A stretch of 64,000 nucleotides of DNA, taken from assembly GCA_025060325.1 (NCBI GenBank), contig JANXBW010000001.1, forward strand, positions 186,001 through 250,000, in the 5' to 3' direction. Origin of the DNA: Thermoguttaceae bacterium. GTDB lineage: Bacteria; Planctomycetota; Planctomycetia; Pirellulales; Thermoguttaceae. This document shows positions 30,210 through 39,336 of the stretch, piece after piece (the stretch's first letter is position 1; every line of letters starts with the position of its first letter). A program made the translations under genes and the position numbers. The notes beneath the pieces were generated by a model. The model worked only from the letters and a program-made list of their open reading frames with translations, did no database searches and had not been told where the DNA came from.

Positions 30210-31898
30210 TCACCCCGTGTCCAAAACGCTCGGCGCCACTGGCACTTCGATCAACGCGGGGCTGTCCCCCGCGAGACTCTTGCGGACCTCTTCGGCAAGT
30301 TCCTCCTCGGAGTCCACCCGGTGAGCTTCCACACCGAGTGCTCGGGCGAGCTCGACGAAATCGATACTTGGGGGTTCTAAATCCAGCCCGCAGAATTGAC
30401 CTGCAAGAGCATGTGGGAGGCCGAGAACCCGGGCGCAACTTTTCAGGATGCCGTATTGCCGATTGTTCGCCACCACAAATGTGACTGGTATTCGGTAGTG
30501 GGCGGCCGTCCACAGCCCCTGTATGCCGTAAAGCGCCGCGCCGTCGCCTAAAAGCGCAAGAACTGGCCGGTCCGGCCAGGCAAGTCTGACTCCGATGGCA
30601 CATCCAACGCCCCAGCCTAACGCCCACCCTTTTTGGGCGAAGAATCCCTCCGGATTGGCAAGGGCACCGACCCTTTCGAAATAGCTACCCGAAGTTGTGG
30701 GAGCCTCTTCCACCACCGCGACGTTCCGTGGCAATACCCGGGCCAACGTTTCGAGCACGGCCAGGGCTCTAAGCGGCCGAGAACCAAACTGCGAAGAAGC
30801 CTCCGCGCGCATCTTCGCCCGGGCCGCCGCTATTGATGTTTGCCATTCTTCCCGCCGCCGGCGCACACGATCCGGATCGGGCAGCTCTTCTTGGGCGACA
30901 AGCGCCGCCAATCGGCCCAATATTTTGCCAATATCGCCCACTAGGCCCACGGTGGCTGGGTAATTCTTGTTGACTTCGGCCGGATCGTCCTCGATGTGGA
31001 CAAGCTTGGCCGACTCTGGAATGGGTGAGACATCGCCGTGATAAAGATACTCCTCGAACAATTTGACCCCTGCGGCCAGGATCACATCGAAAGGCGCTAA
31101 GCGAGTACGGATATCAGGCGCCCAAAAGGGCAAAAGCCCAGCAGACAGTGGATGGATGGGCGGAAAATGGCATCGACCATGGCAGTAGTAAGGCTCATGA
31201 AACACAGGCGCCCCCAGGGTCTCCGCAAGTTGTTGAACTGCACTTACACCTTCGTCGCCAATTGCCTTACTCCCCAGCACGATACATGGGGAATGAGAGC
31301 GGAGAAGTACCAGAGCCGCCTCGCGAATCGCAGTTTCTTCCGGCAGCACAGCACGTCGCGGTGGCGCCGCACACCGGGCTGGTACATCCTCCGGGATTAA
31401 ATCCACTTGAACATCAAGTGGCAGGGATAAGAACACTGGCCCGGTGGGCGGGGTAAGCGCTATCTGAACCGCTCGCTGAAGAACCTGTGGCAATTGGCGG
31501 ACACTTCGGACCTCTCCTGACCATTTCGTCCACGGCCTTGTCACCGCCACCATATCTCCCCAAAGGATCGGATCCTTGTGGATAAAGCGCTGATCTTGTT
31601 GACCAGCCGTGACAAGCAAGGGAGTTCCCGCCCGGTAAGCGTTGTACAACATGCCCATCGCATTACCTAGTCCACAGGAGATGTGGACATTAACTACCCC
31701 AAGCTGACCGCTGGCCTGGGCAAATCCATCAGCCATGGCCATCACAGGTATTTCGTGAAGGCCCAAGATGTACTTGATCGGAGCATTTACAAGCGCTTCG
31801 TTTATTGGCAGCTCGGTCGTTCCCGGATTACCGAAAAGGTACCGTACCCCTGCAGAATGGAGAAATTCGAGCAAGAATGCTGCTCCGGTTCTTCCCAA
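30210..31898 (-). CDS. Thiamine diphosphate-dependent enzyme (benzoylformate decarboxylase / acetolactate synthase large subunit-like)
   Basis: GVRYLFGNPGTTELPINEAL, GLGNAMGMLYNAYRAGTPLLVTAGQQD, GDGAALYGIQGLWTAAHYRIPVTFVVANNRQYGIL (ThDP motif). Likely TTG at 31898 after AAAGGAGG; the ORF extends to 31967. Confidence 0.85.
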   Translation of the reverse strand: MGRTGAAFLLEFLHSAGVRYLFGNPGTTELPINEALVNAPIKYILGLHEIPVMAMADGFAQASGQLGVVNVHISCGLGNAMGMLYNAYRAGTPLLVTAGQQDQRFIHKDPILWGDMVAVTRPWTKWSGEVRSVRQLPQVLQRAVQIALTPPTGPVFLSLPLDVQVDLIPEDVPARCAAPPRRAVLPEETAIREAALVLLRSHSPCIVLGSKAIGDEGVSAVQQLAETLGAPVFHEPYYCHGRCHFPPIHPLSAGLLPFWAPDIRTRLAPFDVILAAGVKLFEEYLYHGDVSPIPESAKLVHIEDDPAEVNKNYPATVGLVGDIGKILGRLAALVAQEELPDPDRVRRRREEWQTSIAAARAKMRAEASSQFGSRPLRALAVLETLARVLPRNVAVVEEAPTTSGSYFERVGALANPEGFFAQKGWALGWGVGCAIGVRLAWPDRPVLALLGDGAALYGIQGLWTAAHYRIPVTFVVANNRQYGILKSCARVLGLPHALAGQFCGLDLEPPSIDFVELARALGVEAHRVDSEEELAEEVRKSLAGDSPALIEVPVAPSVLDTG

Positions 31899-32307
31899 GT
31901 TAGCACCTCCTTTCGCAGCCGCTCGCTTAACCCACCGGCAAGGCGGGAAAATTTGGCCACCCGCCAAGTCAGCGAACCCCTAATCCGCTGTGCCCGCATC
32001 CAACTGACGCCACACCGTAAGAGAATCCCCGAATTGGAGGGGGGCGACTCACGGTGTCTTGTACCCCAGAAGGATGGTCTTTGTTGTACTCGCCCCTTAT
32101 TGGTGGGACAATATTCTTAGATGTCAACCCAGGGACCGGTTGCCCCCAAATTCACTTCCTTTAGAAGACGGGCCCACATGGTGGGGGCATAATCCGCGGG
32201 ATGTGCTTCCGTTTAGCCGGCCAATGTTCGGTAGTTTAGCCATCAGTTCTGTACCGAGGGATAAGCCTAAAGTTTGCTCGCCACCTTCAGAAAAGGAGGC
32301 CAAGATC

Positions 32308-33069
32308 GTGCATCATTTCCGAGCTGTCTTTGTCGCGTTGACAATTTTGGCCGGGATTGGATTTTCAAGGGTAGCGGCACAAGAGGCGACTGCTCCGCCA
32401 GTGCGTGTTGTTATCACCACCGGCGGGCATGGATTCGACGCGGACGGATTTTTTGGCATGTTTCGGGCAATGCCTGGCGTAAGTTTCGAGGTAATCGAGC
32501 TGCCACGGCAAGCCGACTTGTTGGCACCGCCTCTTCGCCAAAAAGCCGATTGCTTGGTGTTTTACGATATGGTCGGCGACTTGCCTCGCGAAGCCCGGGA
32601 GCAATTGGTTGCCCTCCTCAACCAAGGGATTGGTGTCGTGGCGCTACACCACAACCTGGGCGCCAATCGCACATGGGGTGATTACCGATTTATCATCGGC
32701 GGAAAGTTTATTTTCGAGAAGTGTGAGCTTGATGGGCAATCTTATGATACTACCCCGTGGAAGCATGGTCAGCGACTAAAGATCAAAGTGGCCGATCCTA
32801 AGCACCCCGTCACCCGGGGCCTCACAGATTTTGACGTCGAGGACGAAACGTATGGGCGGTTCTACACCGCAGCGGACATTCATGTTCTGTTGCGCACGGA
32901 TCATCCGGACAATAACCCGATCGTAGCGTGGACGAAGAAATTCGGCCAAAGCAGGATCGTCTACATTCAGCTGGGGCACGATCGCGGAGCGTATGACAAT
33001 CCCAACTATCGAAAGTTAGTCCATCAAGCGATCTTATGGGCGGCCGGGAAACTGGATAGTCCACAGTAA
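32308..33069 (+). CDS. ThuA domain-containing secreted protein
   Basis: GTG at 32308 after AAGGAGG; signal peptide; VVALHHNLGANRTWGDYRFIIGGKF and YIQLGHDRGAYDNPNYRKLVHQAILWAAG are ThuA-like. Confidence 0.85.
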   Translation: MHHFRAVFVALTILAGIGFSRVAAQEATAPPVRVVITTGGHGFDADGFFGMFRAMPGVSFEVIELPRQADLLAPPLRQKADCLVFYDMVGDLPREAREQLVALLNQGIGVVALHHNLGANRTWGDYRFIIGGKFIFEKCELDGQSYDTTPWKHGQRLKIKVADPKHPVTRGLTDFDVEDETYGRFYTAADIHVLLRTDHPDNNPIVAWTKKFGQSRIVYIQLGHDRGAYDNPNYRKLVHQAILWAAGKLDSPQ

Positions 33070-33395
33070 TTGTCAAACTGCGTTTCGGAGTGCTTGCCTT
33101 TCCCAAGCTCCCGGGAGCGCGGGCGTCGTCAATAGCTTCTGGCGGGCACCGGGGGCGCTTTTTAAGGGACCCGAGAAACGAGAAGGCCTCAATCGAACGC
33201 GGCCTACAAAACGATTCGGTATGCCCGGGGGGAATGAGGCGCCGTGGTGTTCGGCCTTTGGACAATCACCACAGGCCGAGAGCATGCGCCACGGCCAAAG
33301 GCCGGAGTTAGGAAATAACTTGTGGGCCTACTTTTTCTTCCCAAAATTTCCGAGATCGCGACGGTGATCTGTCTCGAAATGTTGAGGACGGATAT

Positions 33396-33938
33396 GTGGA
33401 GATTCAACCGCGTCGTAGGCTAATGGAGCCAGCTACTTCACCGTTACACATTAGCCAAGTCTCCCACCAGATAAGCCGGCGAAGCCTTTATCAACTTATT
33501 GCCCGGCGCCTGGCCAAAGCTGGAACCTTGGCGGCCGTGGCCGCGGGGACGCTCTCCGGTCTTGCAACTATCCGATTTTTCTTCCCCAATTCGGCTCCCT
33601 GCCGACGGGGCCGATTCCTGGCCGGATCGATCGATCAATTCCCCCCGGGAACTGTCGACAGTCGCTGGAAGGATACCCACGGGCTGTGGATCGTTCGCCT
33701 TCCCGAACGGGAAGGGAGTCTCCTTTTGGCCGTAGATGCCACCTGTACGCACCTTGGCTGCCAAATAATGTGGGAAGAGACCGCGGGGCAATTCCGCTGT
33801 CCTTGCCACGGAAGTCAATTTGCCCGGGATGGCCGAGTGATTTCTGGGCCGGCTACTCGGCCGCTCACTCGCTATCGTGTCACGCTCTTAAACGAAAACA
33901 TGGTGGTTGTTGATCCAAACACGAGCCCTGACGCATAA
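33396..33938 (+). CDS. Rieske [2Fe-2S] iron-sulfur protein of a cytochrome bc complex
   Basis: CTHLGCQIMWEETAGQFRCPCHGSQF Rieske motifs; N-terminal TM segment. Confidence 0.9.
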   Translation: MEIQPRRRLMEPATSPLHISQVSHQISRRSLYQLIARRLAKAGTLAAVAAGTLSGLATIRFFFPNSAPCRRGRFLAGSIDQFPPGTVDSRWKDTHGLWIVRLPEREGSLLLAVDATCTHLGCQIMWEETAGQFRCPCHGSQFARDGRVISGPATRPLTRYRVTLLNENMVVVDPNTSPDA

Positions 33939-34135
33939 ACAAACCAGAATTCATGCTGGTAAAGCGCTTCAAGGAGCTTCAACAGCATCGCTTTTGTCGA
34001 ACCACAGGTCCTTAAGTTTGGTGCTGGTCATCCGCACCTGTCGGCCCTGTAAACCGAAGTGGCCGGGATGACACAAAGTTCTCGCTGTGGAAGGACTGTT
34101 TCGCCGGCAGAAGAACAACCGCCTAAACCCGCGAC

Positions 34136-34978
34136 ATGGAACACGACAAACTCACCCACACACCACAGGCCGACTGTCTAGCGGCCGAGGATACGCAAGC
34201 CGGAACCGGCCGTGAAAAGGACCGGTGGCGATTTCGCTTTTGGCGAAGTGTTTTCCGGGAGCCGGTCCCGCGAGACCGCAAAGGGCGGCTTCGTATCATC
34301 CGGGCCAATTTCTTCCTCCATCTTCATCCCACCCAAATTCGTAAACATGCCCTTTACTTTCGTCATACTTGGTGCATGGGCGGAATTGCTTTTTTGTTGT
34401 TCTTGGTGGAAGTGGTCACCGGGGTGGCACTAATGTTTTATTACCGCCCCACAGTGGAGCATGCCTACCTCGACATGGTAGCGCTTCGCGAGGTAGTGTC
34501 GCTTGGCTTCCTGCGGGAAGTGCATCGATGGGGGGGGCATGCGATGGTGGGGGCTGTGTGGCTCCATATGCTTCGCGTCTTTCTCACAGGCAGTTACAAA
34601 CCACCGCGGGAATTTAACTGGGTGGTGGGAGTTCTCCTCCTTTTGTTGACAATGGGAATGGCTTTCACGGGCTATCTCTTGCCGTGGGACCAGCTTTCGC
34701 TCTGGGCGGTAACGGTGGCAAGCAACATGGCAGCTGCTAGCCCACTCGTAGGACACGAGGGGCCGGGCAGCCAACTTCTCCAAACCCCGTGGGGTCAAAT
34801 GATCACTCAGCAATCGGACACTCGGTTTATCCTCTTAGGGGCACCCGAGGTAGCCGAAGAGACACTTAACCGTTTTTATATCCTTCACTGCGTTGCTCTG
34901 CCCATATTGGCAACCGTGTTGATGGGCGTACACTTCTGGCGGGTACGAAAAGACGGCGGTATAAGCGGCCCGCTCTGA
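34136..34978 (+). CDS. Cytochrome b N-terminal (haem-binding) subunit
   Basis: [61 protein letters not shown]; second His pair near [29 protein letters not shown]. Confidence 0.92.
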   Translation: MEHDKLTHTPQADCLAAEDTQAGTGREKDRWRFRFWRSVFREPVPRDRKGRLRIIRANFFLHLHPTQIRKHALYFRHTWCMGGIAFLLFLVEVVTGVALMFYYRPTVEHAYLDMVALREVVSLGFLREVHRWGGHAMVGAVWLHMLRVFLTGSYKPPREFNWVVGVLLLLLTMGMAFTGYLLPWDQLSLWAVTVASNMAAASPLVGHEGPGSQLLQTPWGQMITQQSDTRFILLGAPEVAEETLNRFYILHCVALPILATVLMGVHFWRVRKDGGISGPL

Positions 34979-35112
34979 ACGAGGGAAGAAAATAAGCAAC
35001 GCAATTTGATTTTTGTTGACGTTAGGCAAGGCTCTGCTGATCCTTCGGTTTTGACCGAAGCCCCTAGGTATCCGACCACCATGCCACGACCCGTTTTTCA
35101 GCAAAGTTTACA

Positions 35113-36408
35113 ATGAAGCCTAGCTCAGCAAGCATGCTTGCCAACCTGATGGTGCTTTTGACCCTTGCCGCCGCCAACGCTGCCTGGGCCGTGGTCAGTT
35201 GGCGGTCTGGCAAGACCCGGCATACTGGCCAAGGGATGGCCTTGGCAAGCCTGGCCGTTGCCCTTGCGTGCGCGCTTGTAACTTCAATTGGCCATAAGCT
35301 CGAGACTTTGCTCCAATTAAGTTTCAAATACTTGTTGACACCTGTCGGGATTTGTCTTCTTGTGTGGACTGGCCTGATAAGCTTCCTTTGGCTGGCACCA
35401 CTCTTTACCAAACCGGAAGTGGCTTGGGCACTTGTCAACTTGCTTATCCTTATGCTTAGTGCCGGCGGTTACTGGCCGGAGATTCTCGACGGACTTGCCG
35501 ATAGCGAGACCTTCGCGGTCTCTGTCATGGCCGTGGTATCGCTTTTTTTTGTGTGGTACGGTATGAAGCAAGCGGTGGACAATGATCGGCGAAAACAAGC
35601 CGGGCTGGCTATCTGGGAGTCCACACTTGCCGACAAAGTGCCCACCTGGCCAAACTTAGTTTACATGGAGCTTGTTTGTATCCTGGTGGTGCTCACTGGC
35701 ATTTTTTTCTGGTCTCTTTGGTACCCAGCTCCCCTGGAAGCCCCCGCCAATGCCGCTTGGACACCCAATCCCGCTAAGGCTCCGTGGTACTTTGTGGGGA
35801 TCCAAGAACTTTTGGTGTACTTCGATGCCAGCGTGGCCGGCGTGGTCCTTCCCGGCTTGATGATCCTAGGCCTAATCCTTCTTCCTTATGTGGACAATAA
35901 CCCTCGCGGGAACGGGTACTACACGTTAACCGAACGCCCATTGGCAGTGCCCCTCTTCGTTTTCGGCTTTGTAGGAGTGTGGTGGTTCCTGATCGCAGTT
36001 GGGTTTTTCTTGCGAGGAGCAGACTGGGCTTTTGTCGGGGCAGGCGCAGGGTACCAGTTGACGCCCGTCACAAAGGCTGGTCGCGGCCTCTCAGAAGTTT
36101 TTTGGTCTGCGGTTGGGGTGAGGCTTCCTATCTGGAGCCAGCGGCCGGATGCCGCAATTGTCGAGCTGCCACCCCTCTTCCGGGAACTCCCAGGACTTAT
36201 CCTCCTTACCCTCTCTCTTGTGGGCTTACCGATCCTTTTGGGTCAGACAATCTTCAAAAAAGAACGCAGAGAAATCGGCTGGAAGCGATTTTACCTTTCG
36301 GCAGCTTTTTTCCTGTTGATGGCCAGCATTCCCTTAAAGATGCTCGTTTACAACCTGGCGGGGATTAACTTTATTGTGGCATTCCCCGAGTGGCGCGTAC
36401 ACTTTTAG
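35113..36408 (+). CDS. Cytochrome b C-terminal (subunit IV-like) protein with extra N-terminal TM region
   Basis: PNPAKAPWYFVGIQELLVYFDASVAGVVLPGLMILGLILLPYVDNNPRG is subunit IV-like, preceded by about 190 hydrophobic residues. Confidence 0.85.
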   Translation: MKPSSASMLANLMVLLTLAAANAAWAVVSWRSGKTRHTGQGMALASLAVALACALVTSIGHKLETLLQLSFKYLLTPVGICLLVWTGLISFLWLAPLFTKPEVAWALVNLLILMLSAGGYWPEILDGLADSETFAVSVMAVVSLFFVWYGMKQAVDNDRRKQAGLAIWESTLADKVPTWPNLVYMELVCILVVLTGIFFWSLWYPAPLEAPANAAWTPNPAKAPWYFVGIQELLVYFDASVAGVVLPGLMILGLILLPYVDNNPRGNGYYTLTERPLAVPLFVFGFVGVWWFLIAVGFFLRGADWAFVGAGAGYQLTPVTKAGRGLSEVFWSAVGVRLPIWSQRPDAAIVELPPLFRELPGLILLTLSLVGLPILLGQTIFKKERREIGWKRFYLSAAFFLLMASIPLKMLVYNLAGINFIVAFPEWRVHF

Positions 36409-36416
36409 CCAGTGGA

Positions 36417-38180
36417 TCAAGCTGCTCCTTCTGACTTGGGCTGCCGGTGACGCCTGATCCACGAGATAAGTTGCCTTGTCGACGAATTCTCCGAAGGGAT
36501 CGGTCCGTCAGCCTGCTCAATGGCAGGCAACAACCGCGAGGCGAGCTGCTTCCCAAGCTCCACTCCAAACTGGTCGAAGCTGTTAATGTCCCAGATCACC
36601 CCCTGGACGAACACCTTGTGCTCGTAAATGGCAATCAGCTTCCCCAAAGTGGGCGGATCAAGCCGTTCGGCAAGGAGCGTATTACTCGGGCGATTACCGG
36701 GGAAGAACCGATGCGGCACCAAATCCCGGCGGAAGGGCATTCCTGTGCGCTCGCATTCTTGCCGAAGCTCACGTTCTGCCTCTGCCTCGGTCTTTCCAAT
36801 GGCAAGCGCCTCCGTCTGGGCTACCAAATTAGCCAGAAGCTTGGCGTGATGGTCCTTTAAGGGATAAACACTCTCCGCAAATCCGATGAAATCGCATGGG
36901 ATTATTTCCGTCCCCTGATGAAGAAGTTGAAAGAAAGCGTGTTGACCATTGGTCCCTGGTTCGCCCCAGACGACGGGCCCCGTGCTCCACTGAACAAACT
37001 CTTCCCCTTGGATCGGCCGAAGTCGCGCTTGCTTGCCATTTGATTCCATATCCAGCTGCTGGAGATAGGCCGGGAACCGCACTAACAGTTGACAATAAGG
37101 CAGGACAGCATAGGAGTGAAACCCAAAGAAATTGATGTACCAAATGCCTAGAAGGGCAAGGATCACGGGAATATTTTGCCGAAAAGGCCGGCGGCGGAAG
37201 TGCTCGTCGATTTGCCAAGCCCCATCCAAGAATGCCAAAAAATTCTCTGGCCCCACCGCAATGGCCAGGGGTAGTCCAATGGCCGACCAGACACTATAGC
37301 GTCCCCCGACCCAATCCCAAAACAAAAACAAATTCTCGTCCGGGTCGATGCCGAACTCTGCCACCCTTTGAGGATTAGCCGACACGGCCACAAAATGCTT
37401 GGCTAAAGCTTCGCGCTCGGCCTGCGGGGACCTGTTTGGCAGCGAACTAAAAAGCCATTGCCGAGCCGCCACGGCGTTGGCTGTGGTCTCCAAAGTGGTG
37501 AAGGTCTTGCTTGCCACAATAAAGAGCGTTTCGGCCGGGTCTAAGCCCTGCAAGGCCTCCGCCAAGTGACTTCCGTCGATGTTGGAGACGAAGCGGAACG
37601 TCAATCGCCGGTCAGAGTAGGGGCGGAGGGCCTCCACCGCCATGGCCGGCCCCAAATCGGAACCCCCAATCCCGATGTTGACAATATTGCGGATAGGTTT
37701 TCCGCTCCACCCGCGGCGCTCCAACTGGCGAATTTGTTGAGCAAACCGGCAAACTTTTTCCAACACAGGGAGCACCCCCGGCCCGCCTTTTACAGATTGC
37801 ATGACATCCTCACCGTTGACGATCAGGGGCGTGGCCGAGCGGTTCCGCAAGGCGGTGTGAAGAACTGCCCGGCCCTCCGTCGCGTTGATCGGCTGGCCGG
37901 TCAGCATCGCCTCGATTGCTTCGCGAAGCCCGATTTCGCGGCTTTCTGCCAGGCGAAGAAGAAGCTCAAGCGTGCGATCTGTGATCCGATTCTTGGAGAA
38001 GTCCAGAAAAATGCCGCAGTCTTCGATGGAGAACCGTTCGGCCCGGCCAGGATCTTCGCGAAACAGATTTCGCAGATGAAGATCCTTCACTTCCCGAAAG
38101 TGCTCCACCAAGGCTTGCCACTCGGGTAGCGCCGTCAATTTCCTGCGACTCTCACTCACTGTCCACGATCCTTCTAGCAA
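36417..38180 (-). CDS. pgi: Glucose-6-phosphate isomerase
   Basis: IGIGGSDLGPAMAVEALRPY, VASKTFTTLETTANA, DWVGGRYSVWSAIGLPLAIAVG, GVIWDINSFDQFGVELGK. Confidence 0.95.
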   Translation of the reverse strand: MLEGSWTVSESRRKLTALPEWQALVEHFREVKDLHLRNLFREDPGRAERFSIEDCGIFLDFSKNRITDRTLELLLRLAESREIGLREAIEAMLTGQPINATEGRAVLHTALRNRSATPLIVNGEDVMQSVKGGPGVLPVLEKVCRFAQQIRQLERRGWSGKPIRNIVNIGIGGSDLGPAMAVEALRPYSDRRLTFRFVSNIDGSHLAEALQGLDPAETLFIVASKTFTTLETTANAVAARQWLFSSLPNRSPQAEREALAKHFVAVSANPQRVAEFGIDPDENLFLFWDWVGGRYSVWSAIGLPLAIAVGPENFLAFLDGAWQIDEHFRRRPFRQNIPVILALLGIWYINFFGFHSYAVLPYCQLLVRFPAYLQQLDMESNGKQARLRPIQGEEFVQWSTGPVVWGEPGTNGQHAFFQLLHQGTEIIPCDFIGFAESVYPLKDHHAKLLANLVAQTEALAIGKTEAEAERELRQECERTGMPFRRDLVPHRFFPGNRPSNTLLAERLDPPTLGKLIAIYEHKVFVQGVIWDINSFDQFGVELGKQLASRLLPAIEQADGPIPSENSSTRQLISWIRRHRQPKSEGAA

Positions 38181-39336
38181 GGTAATTGCTTACAAACCGA
38201 TCCACCAAACCATTGAGAACTCGCCGCGCCGGGCATGCCAGCCAAAAAGGCCGGGGAACTCATGCTCGCAGAAACCTGCCAATCTAGCCCACGCGAGCGA
38301 CGGCACCTCCCGCCGCCCACCAAGTTATCGATCCCACTCGGTGCGGCATCTTCTCCGCAAAGCTATGCGGCCCCGGAAGAAAAAACATCCCGGGAAAGAT
38401 AGGCCCGGAAGATTTTACCGCATGGCACCGCTAGTGGGCGTCCGGATCCCCTTTTCGGGGAGACCGACCGGAGCGTACGGCAAATTGTTTGGCAAGTGGT
38501 CCAGGCTTTTCCCGGGAAAACCAGTAGGCATGCGGTGCAGCATTCATGTCTGCGGCCGCTGGCCCAACCGTGCTGGGTTAACTGCAGGTCACCGACCCAC
38601 CCAGCCTACCCCCCGGTGGCAAGTAACAAGCTGGGGTCACGAGCTGGCAAAGTACTGCTTCGCCGCGAGGTCGTCCGCCAGCGGAGGCAGGCCTACGGCG
38701 ATCACTACCTTGGCCGCCCGGGTGCCCCAGCTAAGCAAGAAATATCCTCAAAAGCCAAGATTTTTCGCCTAAGGCCGCGGGCAAGTCCCACCCTTAACTA
38801 ATGAGAACGCAGGACAGGCTCATGATCCCCCAAGTGATTGCCATCGATGGGCTTCGATGGCCTTTACCGTTAAAAGAACTCTCGGGACAAACCGCTCTGG
38901 GCCCCAGCGACCCAGTTCGTCCAGAAAAAGCCCAGAATGCATTGCGAAATCTCCGCCTGGCCACTCCGGCCCCAAATGGTGGGGGAAGCTCTCGCCGACA
39001 TCTGCCCGTCGGTGAGATTCTGTGCTGGTAACACAGGTCACCTCAAGGGCGCGGTCAACCCCCCTGTAGTTTTGGTCAGCTATCCCTAAAGGTGGGACGG
39101 TCGCCAAAAACGGGCATCTTAACCCTGCCCAATTCAAGTCAGCAAGGATATACATTAAACTGATTGATTTAGTGCATAATTGTTTGCTATTGCGACATTA
39201 CGACAGAGCGGCTTTTCCCCGATAAAAAAGCTAAGTTTTTTCGGCTGATTGTGACCGCGGCGTTTCCGCTACCCAGTAAAATGACCGAACTCCACCCCGT
39301 AACGCCAAACGAAATCGGCTGATTTTTGCCGCACGC

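Noticed and set aside
39241-39324. Direct repeat TCGGCTGATT (39241 and 39315) in an AT-richer stretch upstream of the M16 peptidase
   Set aside because: Only 10 bp and two copies; not enough to claim a regulatory element.
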